In this document: in pieces, positions 9,150-16,692 of the stretch | Numbering within the stretch: position 1 is the first letter of the stretch | Layout: each line of letters begins with the position of its first letter | Source of the DNA: Zavarzinia compransoris | GTDB taxonomy: Bacteria; Pseudomonadota; Alphaproteobacteria; Zavarziniales; Zavarziniaceae | DNA: 64,000 bases | Reading direction: 5' to 3' | Assembly (NCBI RefSeq): GCF_003173055.1 | Contig: NZ_QGLF01000004.1 | Span: forward strand, 1 to 64,000 | The notes under the pieces: model-generated | The model's database searches: none | The model's input: the letters and a program-made list of their open reading frames with translations, nothing else | What the model was told of the DNA's origin: nothing | Program-made: the position numbers and the translations under genes

Positions 9150-9810
9150 AGATCTACCTGTAGGCTCGGGCAATCGCCGGCGGAGCGAATCCCGCCGGGT
9201 TCGTCGGAGGCCGGTCCTTCCGGGGAGGATATGGCGATGGCAAGCGGGACGGCGATGACGTTTTTCCCGGAGAGGCCTGCCGAGCGGTGGGCATGGTGGT
9301 CGACCACGAGAGATTTCAACCACGAGCGATATTGTGCAGGTCGGGAAGGCCTGATGACAGCGCGCTGGGGGCCCGGCTGCGCCTTGACCAGCCGCGCCGA
9401 CCGGCGGCGCGCTGGCCTGGGGGGCTCCGGTGCCGAATTGCCGCAACGTTATCGCCGGACAGTCGGTCGAGACAAGCCTCTTCGGGTGATCTGGCACCGG
9501 CTCGCCGCCCGAACATGCACCGGCATTCCTGTCTGGCGGCCAAAGCTGACGGCGGCGGCGGTCACGCTTCTCCCGCGCCGTTTCGAACCGGTGGAGCCCG
9601 CTCAAAGGGGCTGCATGGGCGGCTCGGGGCCGGTGCAGCGGAAAACGGCGCGCAAACTTGTCCTTTTTCGGCAGACTGTTAAGGTGTGGCCGCATTGCGG
9701 GGCGGCTTGTGCGGGGGTGGCCCGGCGGGCTTGCAGGTCGGTGCTGCTCGGGCGGCTGCCGTTCGGCGGTTGATTTATATGAATTGATTGTTTTCAAGGC
9801 AAAGATCGAG
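9150..9810. other. Gene-free stretch before manC (661 bases)
   Basis: Both strands have open frames, but the peptides are Arg/Pro/Gly-rich and show no motif, so I read this as non-coding. The last 35 bases before manC (about 9770-9805) are AT-rich against a GC-rich background and are the most likely promoter. The divergent promoter of the glycosyltransferase gene should lie near 9150-9250. Confidence 0.5.
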
Positions 9811-10860
9811 ATGCAGACGATGGTGCCGGTAATTCTTTGCGGTGGCTCCGGGACCCGCTTCTGGCCGGCGTCGACGGATGAGGCGCCGAAGCAGTTTCTG
9901 AGCATCTGGCAGGGGCTGAGCCTGTTTCAGATCACGGCGCAGCGCCTGGCCGCTGCCGGGTCGTCGGCGCCGCTGATCATCTGCAACAGGCTGCACGAGG
10001 CGGCGGTGCGCGAGCAGCTGGCGGCCATCGGCATCGACGGCGCGGTGACGCTGCTGGAGCCGGAGCGGCGGGATTCGGCGGCCGCGATCGCCGCGGCGGC
10101 GGCCTGGGTCGCCCGCAGCCATGGCCCCGGGCAGGTGCTCGGGGTGTTTCCGTCCGATCAGCTGATCCGCGACGATGCCGCCTTCCGGCAGGCGCTGGCG
10201 GTGGCGACGGCGGCGGCGGCGGCCGGCGATCTGGTCACCTTCGGCATCCGTCCCGACCGCCCGGCGACCGAGTTCGGCTATATCGAGCGCGGGGCCCCTT
10301 GCGCCGACCAGGCCGGGGCCTATCACGTCGCCAGCTTCCACGAGAAGCCCAAGCTGGAGACGGCGCTGGCCTATCTCGCCTCCGGTCAATTTGACTGGAA
10401 CAGCGGCATGTTCGTGTTTGCGGCCGGGGCCTTCATGGCCGAAGCGGCCGACTACATGCCCGGGATCCAGGCGGCGGCGGACGAGGCGGTCGCCGGGGCA
10501 AAGCCTGCGGCGCAGCCGGGCACCTATCTGCTGGAGCCGGCGGCCTTCCGCAGGGCGGAGAAGACTTCGATCGACTACGCCCTGTTCGAACGGTCGCGGA
10601 AGGTGGTGACGGTGCCGCTCGACTGCGGCTGGAACGACCTCGGGAACTGGCAGGCCGCCCATGCCGAACTGGAAAAGGACGGCGCCCGCAACGTCATGCA
10701 AGGGGATGTGCGGGTTCTGGCGTGCCGGGACAGCATCGTGCTGACCGACGGTCTGCCCGTCCGGGTGCTCGGGGTCGACGGGATCGCGGTGATCGTGAGT
10801 GCCAACGGGGTGCTGGTCTGCAAATTGGACGATGCGGTCCGGCTCAAGGAAGTGTTGTGA
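9811..10860 (+). CDS. manC: Mannose-1-phosphate guanylyltransferase
   Basis: Makes GDP-mannose from GTP and mannose-1-phosphate, an activated sugar for capsule, exopolysaccharide or LPS. The nucleotide-binding motif GGSGTRFWP is at residues 11-19, followed by PKQF at 26-29. FPSDQLI, the catalytic region EKPKLE and the WNSGMFVF segment are all of the GMP type. At 349 residues it is the short form, without the C-terminal phosphomannose isomerase domain of bifunctional enzymes. That matches the separate isomerase-like gene that follows. ATG 9811 keeps the usual family N-terminus; the ATG at 9820 is also possible, and no strong Shine-Dalgarno decides between them. Confidence 0.93.
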   Translation: MQTMVPVILCGGSGTRFWPASTDEAPKQFLSIWQGLSLFQITAQRLAAAGSSAPLIICNRLHEAAVREQLAAIGIDGAVTLLEPERRDSAAAIAAAAAWVARSHGPGQVLGVFPSDQLIRDDAAFRQALAVATAAAAAGDLVTFGIRPDRPATEFGYIERGAPCADQAGAYHVASFHEKPKLETALAYLASGQFDWNSGMFVFAAGAFMAEAADYMPGIQAAADEAVAGAKPAAQPGTYLLEPAAFRRAEKTSIDYALFERSRKVVTVPLDCGWNDLGNWQAAHAELEKDGARNVMQGDVRVLACRDSIVLTDGLPVRVLGVDGIAVIVSANGVLVCKLDDAVRLKEVL

Positions 10861-10892
10861 AGGCTTATTGAATCCCAGGCCGAGGCGATTGT

Positions 10893-10912
10893 ATATTGCT
10901 GCGATGCAATAT
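10893..10912. promoter_or_regulatory. AT-rich palindrome in the manC/AGE gap
   Basis: ATATTGC and GCAATAT form perfect 7-base arms around a 6-base centre. The AT-rich core stands out from the surrounding GC-rich DNA. It lies 33 bases after manC in the 339-base gap before the AGE-family gene (10861-11199), which otherwise shows no gene. It could be an operator for the downstream gene; there is no T-run, so a terminator is unlikely. Confidence 0.35.
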
Positions 10913-11199
10913 CGATTGGCGATCCCATTGCTTCGGCGATGGGCTCGGATACGATGGCACGGGCTCAGATAGAACCGGCTCAGGAGGAACAGGATCCCCG
11001 GGCCGGCGGGTTGGGTTGCGGGGGTATTGCCGCTGTTCGTGTCGACAGGGGCAAAGGCCCGTTCCATGGCGTCCTGGCAGGGGGGCAGCGGGAACGGGAT
11101 GTCATCGGGGGCGATGGAGGGAGCCGTGCGCGGCAGGCCCGGGGGCGGTGCCGTGCTTCGAGTTCTCGATCCGTCCGTGACGGCACAAGGGGATTTGGA

Positions 11200-12405
11200 A
11201 TGATGGGTTCGCATGCGCTTGAGGTCGAGTTCTCGCTGCTGCGCCAGTGGCTGTTCGAGCAAGCCTTGCCCTTGTGGTCCACCGCCGCGGTCGACCGGCG
11301 GTCCGGTGGTTTTTTCGAATGGCTGACGGAAGACGGCGCCCCGGTGGAGGAACCGCGGCGGGCCCGGGTGACCGGTCGGCAGATCTATAGTTTCGCGATC
11401 GCGGAGCAACTGGGCTGGGACGGCCCGACCCGCGATCTGGTCCGTCACGGGTTGGTCAGCCTCGAGAGCTTCATCGGCACGAACGGTTTCGTGGTGCCGC
11501 TGAAGACGGTGGACGGCACGGTGCTGCGCCATGACTTCGACCTCTACGACCATGCCTTCGTGCTGTTCGGGCTGGCGGCGGCGGTCGGCACGGGCGAGCA
11601 ATGCGCGCGGCTGGAAGCGCTGGCGGAGCAGTTGCGCGGGCGCATCCAGGCGCATTTCGCCCACCCGGTGGCCGGCTTCCAGGAAGGGCCGCGGGGCTCG
11701 GTGGTGCTGAAGGCCAATCCGCACATGCATATGCTGGAGGCGGCGCTGGCCTGGGAGACGATCTCGGACGACCCGGCCTGGGGCGCGCTCGCGGACGAGA
11801 TCGCGGAGCTTTGCCTGGAGAAGTTCATCGACCCGGAAACCGGGGCGCTGCGGGAATTCTTCGACCACGACTGGAACCGGATCGAGGAGGCGCCGGGCGA
11901 CCTGGTCGAGCCCGGGCACCAGTTCGAATGGGCGTGGCTGCTGAAACGCTGGGGCCTGAGCCGGAACCGGCCGGACGCGTTCCGGGTCGCGGACCGGCTG
12001 ATCGCTGTCGGCGAGCAATACGGCATCTGCCGCGAGCGCGGCCTTGCCTACAACGAATTGAACGGCGACCTCTCGATCCGCATCGGCACCAGCCGGCTCT
12101 GGCCCCAGACCGAGCGGATCAAGGCCCATGTCATCAGCTATGCGACCGCGGTCAGCGAACAGGCGGCCGAGGCCTCGGCCCGCCTCGCGGTCGAGGCCAT
12201 CCGCGCATTGCGGCGGTATTTCGAATACCCGCTGCGCGGCGGCTGGCACGAATATATCGACGTCGAAGGCCGCCCCATCCGCAACAACACCCGGACCAGC
12301 AGCCTCTATCACATCATCTGCGCCATCAGCGAAGTCGCCGACCTGATCGATACCGGCAACGCCCGCAGACAGCACCGGCAGGTCGCCAGGGTAGCATCGT
12401 TCTAG
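11200..12405 (+). CDS. AGE-family sugar epimerase/isomerase
   Basis: Member of the N-acylglucosamine 2-epimerase superfamily, (alpha/alpha)6-barrel enzymes that interconvert sugars at C2 or act as aldose-ketose isomerases. Family landmarks are visible in order: TGRQIYSFAIA, the histidine in LYDHAFVLFGLAA, NPHMHMLEAALAW, the histidine in EPGHQFEWAWLL, and LWPQTERIKA. The length (401 residues) is normal. The start at 11200 has AAGGGG seven bases upstream, which decides it over longer readings. Its position after a manC lacking an isomerase domain suggests it works on mannose or mannose-6-phosphate to feed GDP-mannose synthesis. That substrate is an inference; epimerisation of N-acetylglucosamine is the alternative. 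Confidence 0.85.
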   Translation: MMGSHALEVEFSLLRQWLFEQALPLWSTAAVDRRSGGFFEWLTEDGAPVEEPRRARVTGRQIYSFAIAEQLGWDGPTRDLVRHGLVSLESFIGTNGFVVPLKTVDGTVLRHDFDLYDHAFVLFGLAAAVGTGEQCARLEALAEQLRGRIQAHFAHPVAGFQEGPRGSVVLKANPHMHMLEAALAWETISDDPAWGALADEIAELCLEKFIDPETGALREFFDHDWNRIEEAPGDLVEPGHQFEWAWLLKRWGLSRNRPDAFRVADRLIAVGEQYGICRERGLAYNELNGDLSIRIGTSRLWPQTERIKAHVISYATAVSEQAAEASARLAVEAIRALRRYFEYPLRGGWHEYIDVEGRPIRNNTRTSSLYHIICAISEVADLIDTGNARRQHRQVARVASF

Positions 12406-12479
12406 GGGGCCCATCCTAGGGGGGCCGGCGGCGGGCGACGTTGCAGGGGGCGGCGAAGTCATCGCGGTGTCGCCCGGGC

Positions 12480-12511
12480 CGGCATCGGTGGGGCCCGGCA
12501 TCGGTGAGGCC
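12480..12511. repeat. Tandem repeat, 2 x 16 bases
   Basis: CGGCATCGGTGGGGCC is followed directly by CGGCATCGGTGAGGCC, with one mismatch. It lies in the 270-base gap between the AGE-family gene and the glutathione peroxidase gene, which holds no other clear element. Confidence 0.75.
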
Positions 12512-12675
12512 CGGCGGAGGTTCTTCGAAGTGTCCGGCCGGGCATCGCCAGTCCGTCATACCGACATTGGCGACATAAGTTGCAGGATTGTCAAAGCGGG
12601 TGCTTTCGCCCCGCCGCCACTTCGGGCAAGCATTGTCGTAAGCGACGCGAAACGATATCGCCCGAGGAGAGTGCC

Positions 12676-13257
12676 ATGTTCGACAAGCTCGGCAAATTGC
12701 TGCGCGACAATCCCCTGACCGGCGTGGTCACCGCCATTGCCGACGCCGCCACCGCCAAGGACAAGCCGGGCAAGGGCTCGGCCCATGACTTCGCCTTCGA
12801 GGGCCTGCGCGGCGGCGACCTGCCCTTGAAGCAATTCGCCGGCCGGCCGCTTCTGGTGGTCAATACCGCGTCGAAATGCGGCTTCACCCCGCAGTACAAG
12901 GGGCTGGAAGCGCTTTACCAAGCCTATGGCGGGCGCGGTCTTGCCATCGTCGGCGTGCCCTCCAACGATTTTGCCAACCAGGAGCCGGGCTCGGCCGAGG
13001 ACATCGCCGAATTCTGCGAAATCAATTTCGGCGTCACCTTTCCCCTGGCCGCCAAAGTGCCGGTGACCGGCGACGACGCCCATCCCTTCTTCAAATGGAT
13101 CGCCGCCGAACGCCCGCTGGCCCGGCCGCGCTGGAATTTCCATAAATATCTGTTCGACGGCCAGGGCAAGTTGGTCGAGGCCGCGGCCTCGGTCACCAGC
13201 CCGCAGTCGGGCGCCCTGGTCAAGGCGATCGAGAAACTGCTGCCGGAAACGAAATAA
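12676..13257 (+). CDS. Glutathione peroxidase family protein
   Basis: Thiol peroxidase that reduces hydrogen peroxide or organic hydroperoxides using glutathione or thioredoxin. The family motif NTASKCGFT carries the peroxidatic cysteine (Cys68), with GVPSNDF and RWNFHKYL supplying the other active-site regions; it is a cysteine, not selenocysteine, type. The 193-residue protein is longer than usual because of about 35 extra N-terminal residues that are not a clean signal peptide. GAGGAG lies 6 bases upstream of the ATG and fixes the start. A second, exported paralogue is at 39487-40023. No operon partner is evident. Confidence 0.9.
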   Translation: MFDKLGKLLRDNPLTGVVTAIADAATAKDKPGKGSAHDFAFEGLRGGDLPLKQFAGRPLLVVNTASKCGFTPQYKGLEALYQAYGGRGLAIVGVPSNDFANQEPGSAEDIAEFCEINFGVTFPLAAKVPVTGDDAHPFFKWIAAERPLARPRWNFHKYLFDGQGKLVEAAASVTSPQSGALVKAIEKLLPETK

Positions 13258-13345
13258 CAAGACAATTGCCGCCAAATGGACCATGCGGACAGGGGCTAGG
13301 GTGGTGACCCTAGCCCGTATCGGGACTGCGAGGGCGAAGACGAGA

Positions 13346-14143
13346 ATGCGTGCGATCGAAAGGGAACCCGGCCCGCCGCCGACCTGGCTGGCGGTGGCGG
13401 AGGTGCGGGCGGTGGCCGAATTGTTCCAGGCGATCCAGGCCGGCCCCCTGATGCGGCTGGCGCCCCGGGGCGACGGCCACCCGGTCCTGGTGCTGCCGGG
13501 CTTCCTCGCCTCCGATCTTTCGACCGTGCTGCTGCGCCGTTTCCTGACGCATCGGGGCTATGCGGTCCAGGCCTGGGAACTGGGGCGCAATCTCGGCCCC
13601 AATGTCCGGGTCGAGGAGGGCCTGCGCGAGCGCCTCGTCGATATTGTCGCCGCCCACGGCCGCAAGGTTTCGATCATCGGCTGGAGCCTGGGCGGGGTCT
13701 ATGCCCGGGAAATCGCCCGCGAGGCGCCGCAACTGATCCGCCAGATCATCACCCTGGGCAGTCCGATCGCGGCCGGGCCGAAATCGACCAATGCCTGGAA
13801 ACTGTTCGAGCGCCTGTCCGGCCAGTCGGTCGACGAGGTCGCCGAAGCCTATGCCCAGCAGATGTTCGAGGCGGTCGACGGGATTCCCGCGACGGCGATC
13901 TTCAGCAAGTCGGACGGTATCGTCGCCTGGCGCGGCTGTCTCGAGCAGCCGGGGCCGATGCGCCAGAACATCCGCGTCCGGGGCAGCCATTGCGGCCTCG
14001 GCCACAATGTGGCGGCGCTGATGGTGATCGCCGACCGGCTGGCCCAGCCCGAGGGGGAATGGGCGCCGTTCGAGCCGAAAGCACCGCTCTCGCTGCTCTA
14101 TCCTTGCGATGCGACGGCCTATCAGCGCGTCGCGGCGGCTTGA
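13346..14143 (+). CDS. Alpha/beta hydrolase
   Basis: Predicted serine hydrolase of the alpha/beta fold, acting on an unknown ester or amide. HPVLVLPGFLASD is the first strand with oxyanion region, GWSLGG contains the nucleophile elbow (Ser114), and the late histidine is probably that in RGSHCGLGHN. Residues 60-100 (RRFLTHRGYAVQAWELGRN) recall lipases that bind large acyl substrates. The start at 13346 follows GACGAG; an upstream in-frame ATG at 13283 would add 21 Arg-rich residues without homology-like character. It is 88 bases after the peroxidase gene and 60 before the DUF445 gene, on the same strand. Confidence 0.82.
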   Translation: MRAIEREPGPPPTWLAVAEVRAVAELFQAIQAGPLMRLAPRGDGHPVLVLPGFLASDLSTVLLRRFLTHRGYAVQAWELGRNLGPNVRVEEGLRERLVDIVAAHGRKVSIIGWSLGGVYAREIAREAPQLIRQIITLGSPIAAGPKSTNAWKLFERLSGQSVDEVAEAYAQQMFEAVDGIPATAIFSKSDGIVAWRGCLEQPGPMRQNIRVRGSHCGLGHNVAALMVIADRLAQPEGEWAPFEPKAPLSLLYPCDATAYQRVAAA

Positions 14144-14203
14144 CATATGGGCCAGGGTCTTCAGTCTGGCTGACAAATTTTCGGCAACCACCGTCGCGAG
14201 GCC

Positions 14204-15463
14204 ATGAGCACCACCCAGCCGGTTCCCCTGACCGACGAAGAGAAGGCCGCCGCGCTGCGCCGCATGAAGCGCGTGGCGGGGCTCATGATCCTCTTGATGG
14301 CGGCGGTCTTCCTGCTGTCCCGCCTGCTCGTGGAGCACATTCCCTGGATCGAGATTCCGGGCGCCTTCGCCGAGGCGGCCCTGGTCGGCGGTCTGGCGGA
14401 CTGGTTCGCGGTCACCGCGCTGTTCCGCCATCCGCTCGGCATTCCCATTCCGCATACGGCGATCGTGCCGCGCAACCAGTCGCGCATCGGCTCGACCCTC
14501 GGCCGCTTCGTCGCCTCGAACTTCCTGAAGCCCGAGGAGGTGACGGCCAAGCTGCGCCAGGTCGACCTGCCGAAGATCATCGCCGACTGGCTGGACCAGC
14601 CGGAGAACCGGGCGCGGGCGTCCGAGCGCATCGCCCGCTCGGTGCCCGGGATCCTGAACGCCCTCGACGACGACGATGTCGGCCGCTTCATGCAGACCAA
14701 TCTCTCGGCCCGGATGAAGGATATCGGCGTCGCCCCGATTCTCGGCCAGGTCGTGCAGCTGCTGACCAACGAGGGCCATCACCAGCGCCTGCTGGATGAA
14801 TTGCTGGAGCGCGCGGCCCGCCTCGTCCACGACAACCGCGAACTGATCGAGAAGCGGGTGGACGAGCAATTGCCGCGCTGGCTGCCCAAGGCGGTGGACC
14901 GCGCGGTCTATACCAAGGTGCTGTCCGCCCTCGACAATACGCTGAACGAGATCCGCGATCCCGAGGGCCCCTGGCGCCAGCAGTTCGACGAGGCGACCAG
15001 GGCCTTCGTCCACGAATTGCGCACCAGCCCGGAGATGCGGCAGAAGGGCGAGGAGATGCTGCACCGCCTGCTGGCGAACGATACGCTGAAGCAGTATTTC
15101 CGCGATATCGCCCGCTCGCTGAAGGACCGGATCACGGCCGACGCCCTGTCCGACGATTCGGGCCTGCGCCGCCAGATCGACGCCGCCATGCGCGTCTACG
15201 GCGAGACGCTGGTCCGCGATCCCGGCATCCGCAACACGCTGCAAAGCTGGATCGAGCAGGCGGTGAATTCGACCGTGGTCGGCCGGCGCGAGCAGATCGG
15301 CGAATGGATCGGCTCGATCGTCCAGAAATGGGACAAGGACATGATCGTGAACAAGCTGGAAACCCAGGTCGGCCGCGATCTTCAGTTCATCCGCATCAAT
15401 GGCACCCTGGTCGGCGGGCTGATCGGCCTTTGCCTCTATCTGGTCGAACGGGTCACGGGGTAG
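14204..15463 (+). CDS. DUF445 family membrane protein
   Basis: Member of the DUF445 (YjiN-like) family, whose molecular role is unknown. The 419 residues show the expected order: a membrane helix at about 24-44 (VAGLMILLMAAVFLLSRLL), the conserved GGLADWFAVTALFRHP block, a long helical middle with charged repeats, and a final membrane helix (LVGGLIGLCLYLVERV). This predicts an envelope-spanning helical protein anchored at both ends. Its 3' end overlaps the convergent DUF3089 gene by 11 bases. Confidence 0.9.
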   Translation: MSTTQPVPLTDEEKAAALRRMKRVAGLMILLMAAVFLLSRLLVEHIPWIEIPGAFAEAALVGGLADWFAVTALFRHPLGIPIPHTAIVPRNQSRIGSTLGRFVASNFLKPEEVTAKLRQVDLPKIIADWLDQPENRARASERIARSVPGILNALDDDDVGRFMQTNLSARMKDIGVAPILGQVVQLLTNEGHHQRLLDELLERAARLVHDNRELIEKRVDEQLPRWLPKAVDRAVYTKVLSALDNTLNEIRDPEGPWRQQFDEATRAFVHELRTSPEMRQKGEEMLHRLLANDTLKQYFRDIARSLKDRITADALSDDSGLRRQIDAAMRVYGETLVRDPGIRNTLQSWIEQAVNSTVVGRREQIGEWIGSIVQKWDKDMIVNKLETQVGRDLQFIRINGTLVGGLIGLCLYLVERVTG

Positions 15464-16616
15464 GGGCGGGCGCCGGCGCCGGCGCCGCTTCGGGACGGGC
15501 GACGAAGCCGTTCACGCGGGCGACGGCATCCAGCCGCACGTCCTGCCAGAACAGGGCGAAATCGTAGATGTGATAATCCCGGCCGGGCAGCAGCATGGCC
15601 CGGAAGACGAAGGGTTCCGGTTCCGAGATCCGCAGGATGCCGGCCCGGCACTGGCTTTCGACCAGGGCCGGGGTCAGCGCCTCCAGCGTGCCCGAGGTGA
15701 TGGAGCGCACCGTCCCGCCGCGGTTCGCCTCGCGCGGGACCAGCACCTCGTCCATGCGGAAACTGACCGGATTGACGCAGAGGATGGGCCGTCCGGCGAC
15801 CGGCGAGAAGCCGGTCGGGCTGGCCGCATTCCAGATTTCCGCCGTGCGGCGGTAGAAGTCGGGCGCGCCGTCGCGGGCGAAGGTCGACCAGGCGAGTACG
15901 CAGCCGGTCTCGCCCGAGCTGCGGCAGGGCTTGAGCGGGGCCAGCGGCCCGTCGAACTGGTCGAGGGGCAGGGGATAGCCGACGGCATAGGCGGCGATCA
16001 GGCGCCCGCGCAGCGCCGCGTCCGGGGCGATCACCCGGGCGAGCAGGCGTTGCAGGTGCAGGGCGCCCTGGCTGTGGGCGACCAGGATGAAGGGGCGGCC
16101 CTTGTTCCAGGCGGCCAGATAGTGGCGGAAGGCGCGCTCGACGTCGCCATAGGCGAGGTCCAGGGCCCGGCGCCCGTCGCTGCCGGCCTCGGCGGCGAAG
16201 GCGGCCAGGGTCGCCTGGCGGTAGTGCGGGGCATAGACCTGGCAGCAGCCGTTGAAGATCGCGGCCTGCCCCAGTTCCGCGGCCAGCCCGGCGGCGGCGG
16301 GATCGTTCCAGGGCCCGTTCCAGCCCGCGGCATCGACGAAGGTGGTCGGGTGGATATAGAAGACGTCGGCCGGCGCCCGGCCCTGATTGTCGCCCGGGAC
16401 CGCCCCCGCCGGCACGATATCGGCGGAATCCTGGCGGTCGGGCAGGGCGAGCCAGGTCGCCGCATCGGCATAATTGGGCGCCCGGGGCACATGGGCGGGA
16501 TCGAAGGGCCCGGCCGGCGTGACCATGAAGGCCAGCAGATCATAACGGAAGTGATAGGCGGCAAAGCAGAGCGCCACCAGGACCGCGAGCGTGATCAGGA
16601 TGATGCGGCGGATCAT
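15453..16616 (-). CDS. DUF3089 domain protein (predicted anchored hydrolase)
   Basis: An N-terminal hydrophobic segment (IRRIILITLAVLVALCFA) acts as signal anchor, followed by a DUF3089 domain, a branch of the alpha/beta hydrolase fold. Landmarks are DVFYIHPTTF, NPAA-like PWNDPAAAG, CCQVYAPHYRQATL, the nucleophile elbow AHSQGALH and the late NPVSF segment. The 387-residue protein ends in an Ala/Pro tail that runs into the convergent DUF445 gene. The substrate is unknown; periplasmic location is inferred from the anchor. Confidence 0.85.
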   Translation of the reverse strand: MIRRIILITLAVLVALCFAAYHFRYDLLAFMVTPAGPFDPAHVPRAPNYADAATWLALPDRQDSADIVPAGAVPGDNQGRAPADVFYIHPTTFVDAAGWNGPWNDPAAAGLAAELGQAAIFNGCCQVYAPHYRQATLAAFAAEAGSDGRRALDLAYGDVERAFRHYLAAWNKGRPFILVAHSQGALHLQRLLARVIAPDAALRGRLIAAYAVGYPLPLDQFDGPLAPLKPCRSSGETGCVLAWSTFARDGAPDFYRRTAEIWNAASPTGFSPVAGRPILCVNPVSFRMDEVLVPREANRGGTVRSITSGTLEALTPALVESQCRAGILRISEPEPFVFRAMLLPGRDYHIYDFALFWQDVRLDAVARVNGFVARPEAAPAPAPAPTP

Positions 16617-16638
16617 GTCGGAAACCCCGGAATGAAAC

Positions 16639-16666
16639 GGGGGCGCCCCGCTGACGGGGCGCCCCC
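16639..16666 (-). terminator. Strong hairpin after the 621-residue periplasmic protein gene
   Basis: GGGGGCGCCCCG and CGGGGCGCCCCC form perfect 12-base arms around a 4-base loop. On the minus strand it is 26 bases past the stop at 16693 and is followed by GTTTCATT, a poor U-tract. It probably ends or processes that transcript before the DUF3089 gene. Confidence 0.6.
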
Positions 16667-16692
16667 TCGATGGAAGCGCTATGCGCCGGGCG

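Noticed and set aside
7470-9773. 767-codon plus-strand frame opposite the glycosyltransferase
   Set aside because: Shadow frame; the minus strand holds clear glycosyltransferase features, and this peptide has none.
9150-9905. Extension of the glycosyltransferase frame upstream to 9905
   Set aside because: The added residues are Arg/Pro-rich and would cover the manC promoter and start; ATG 9149 has a Shine-Dalgarno-like sequence.
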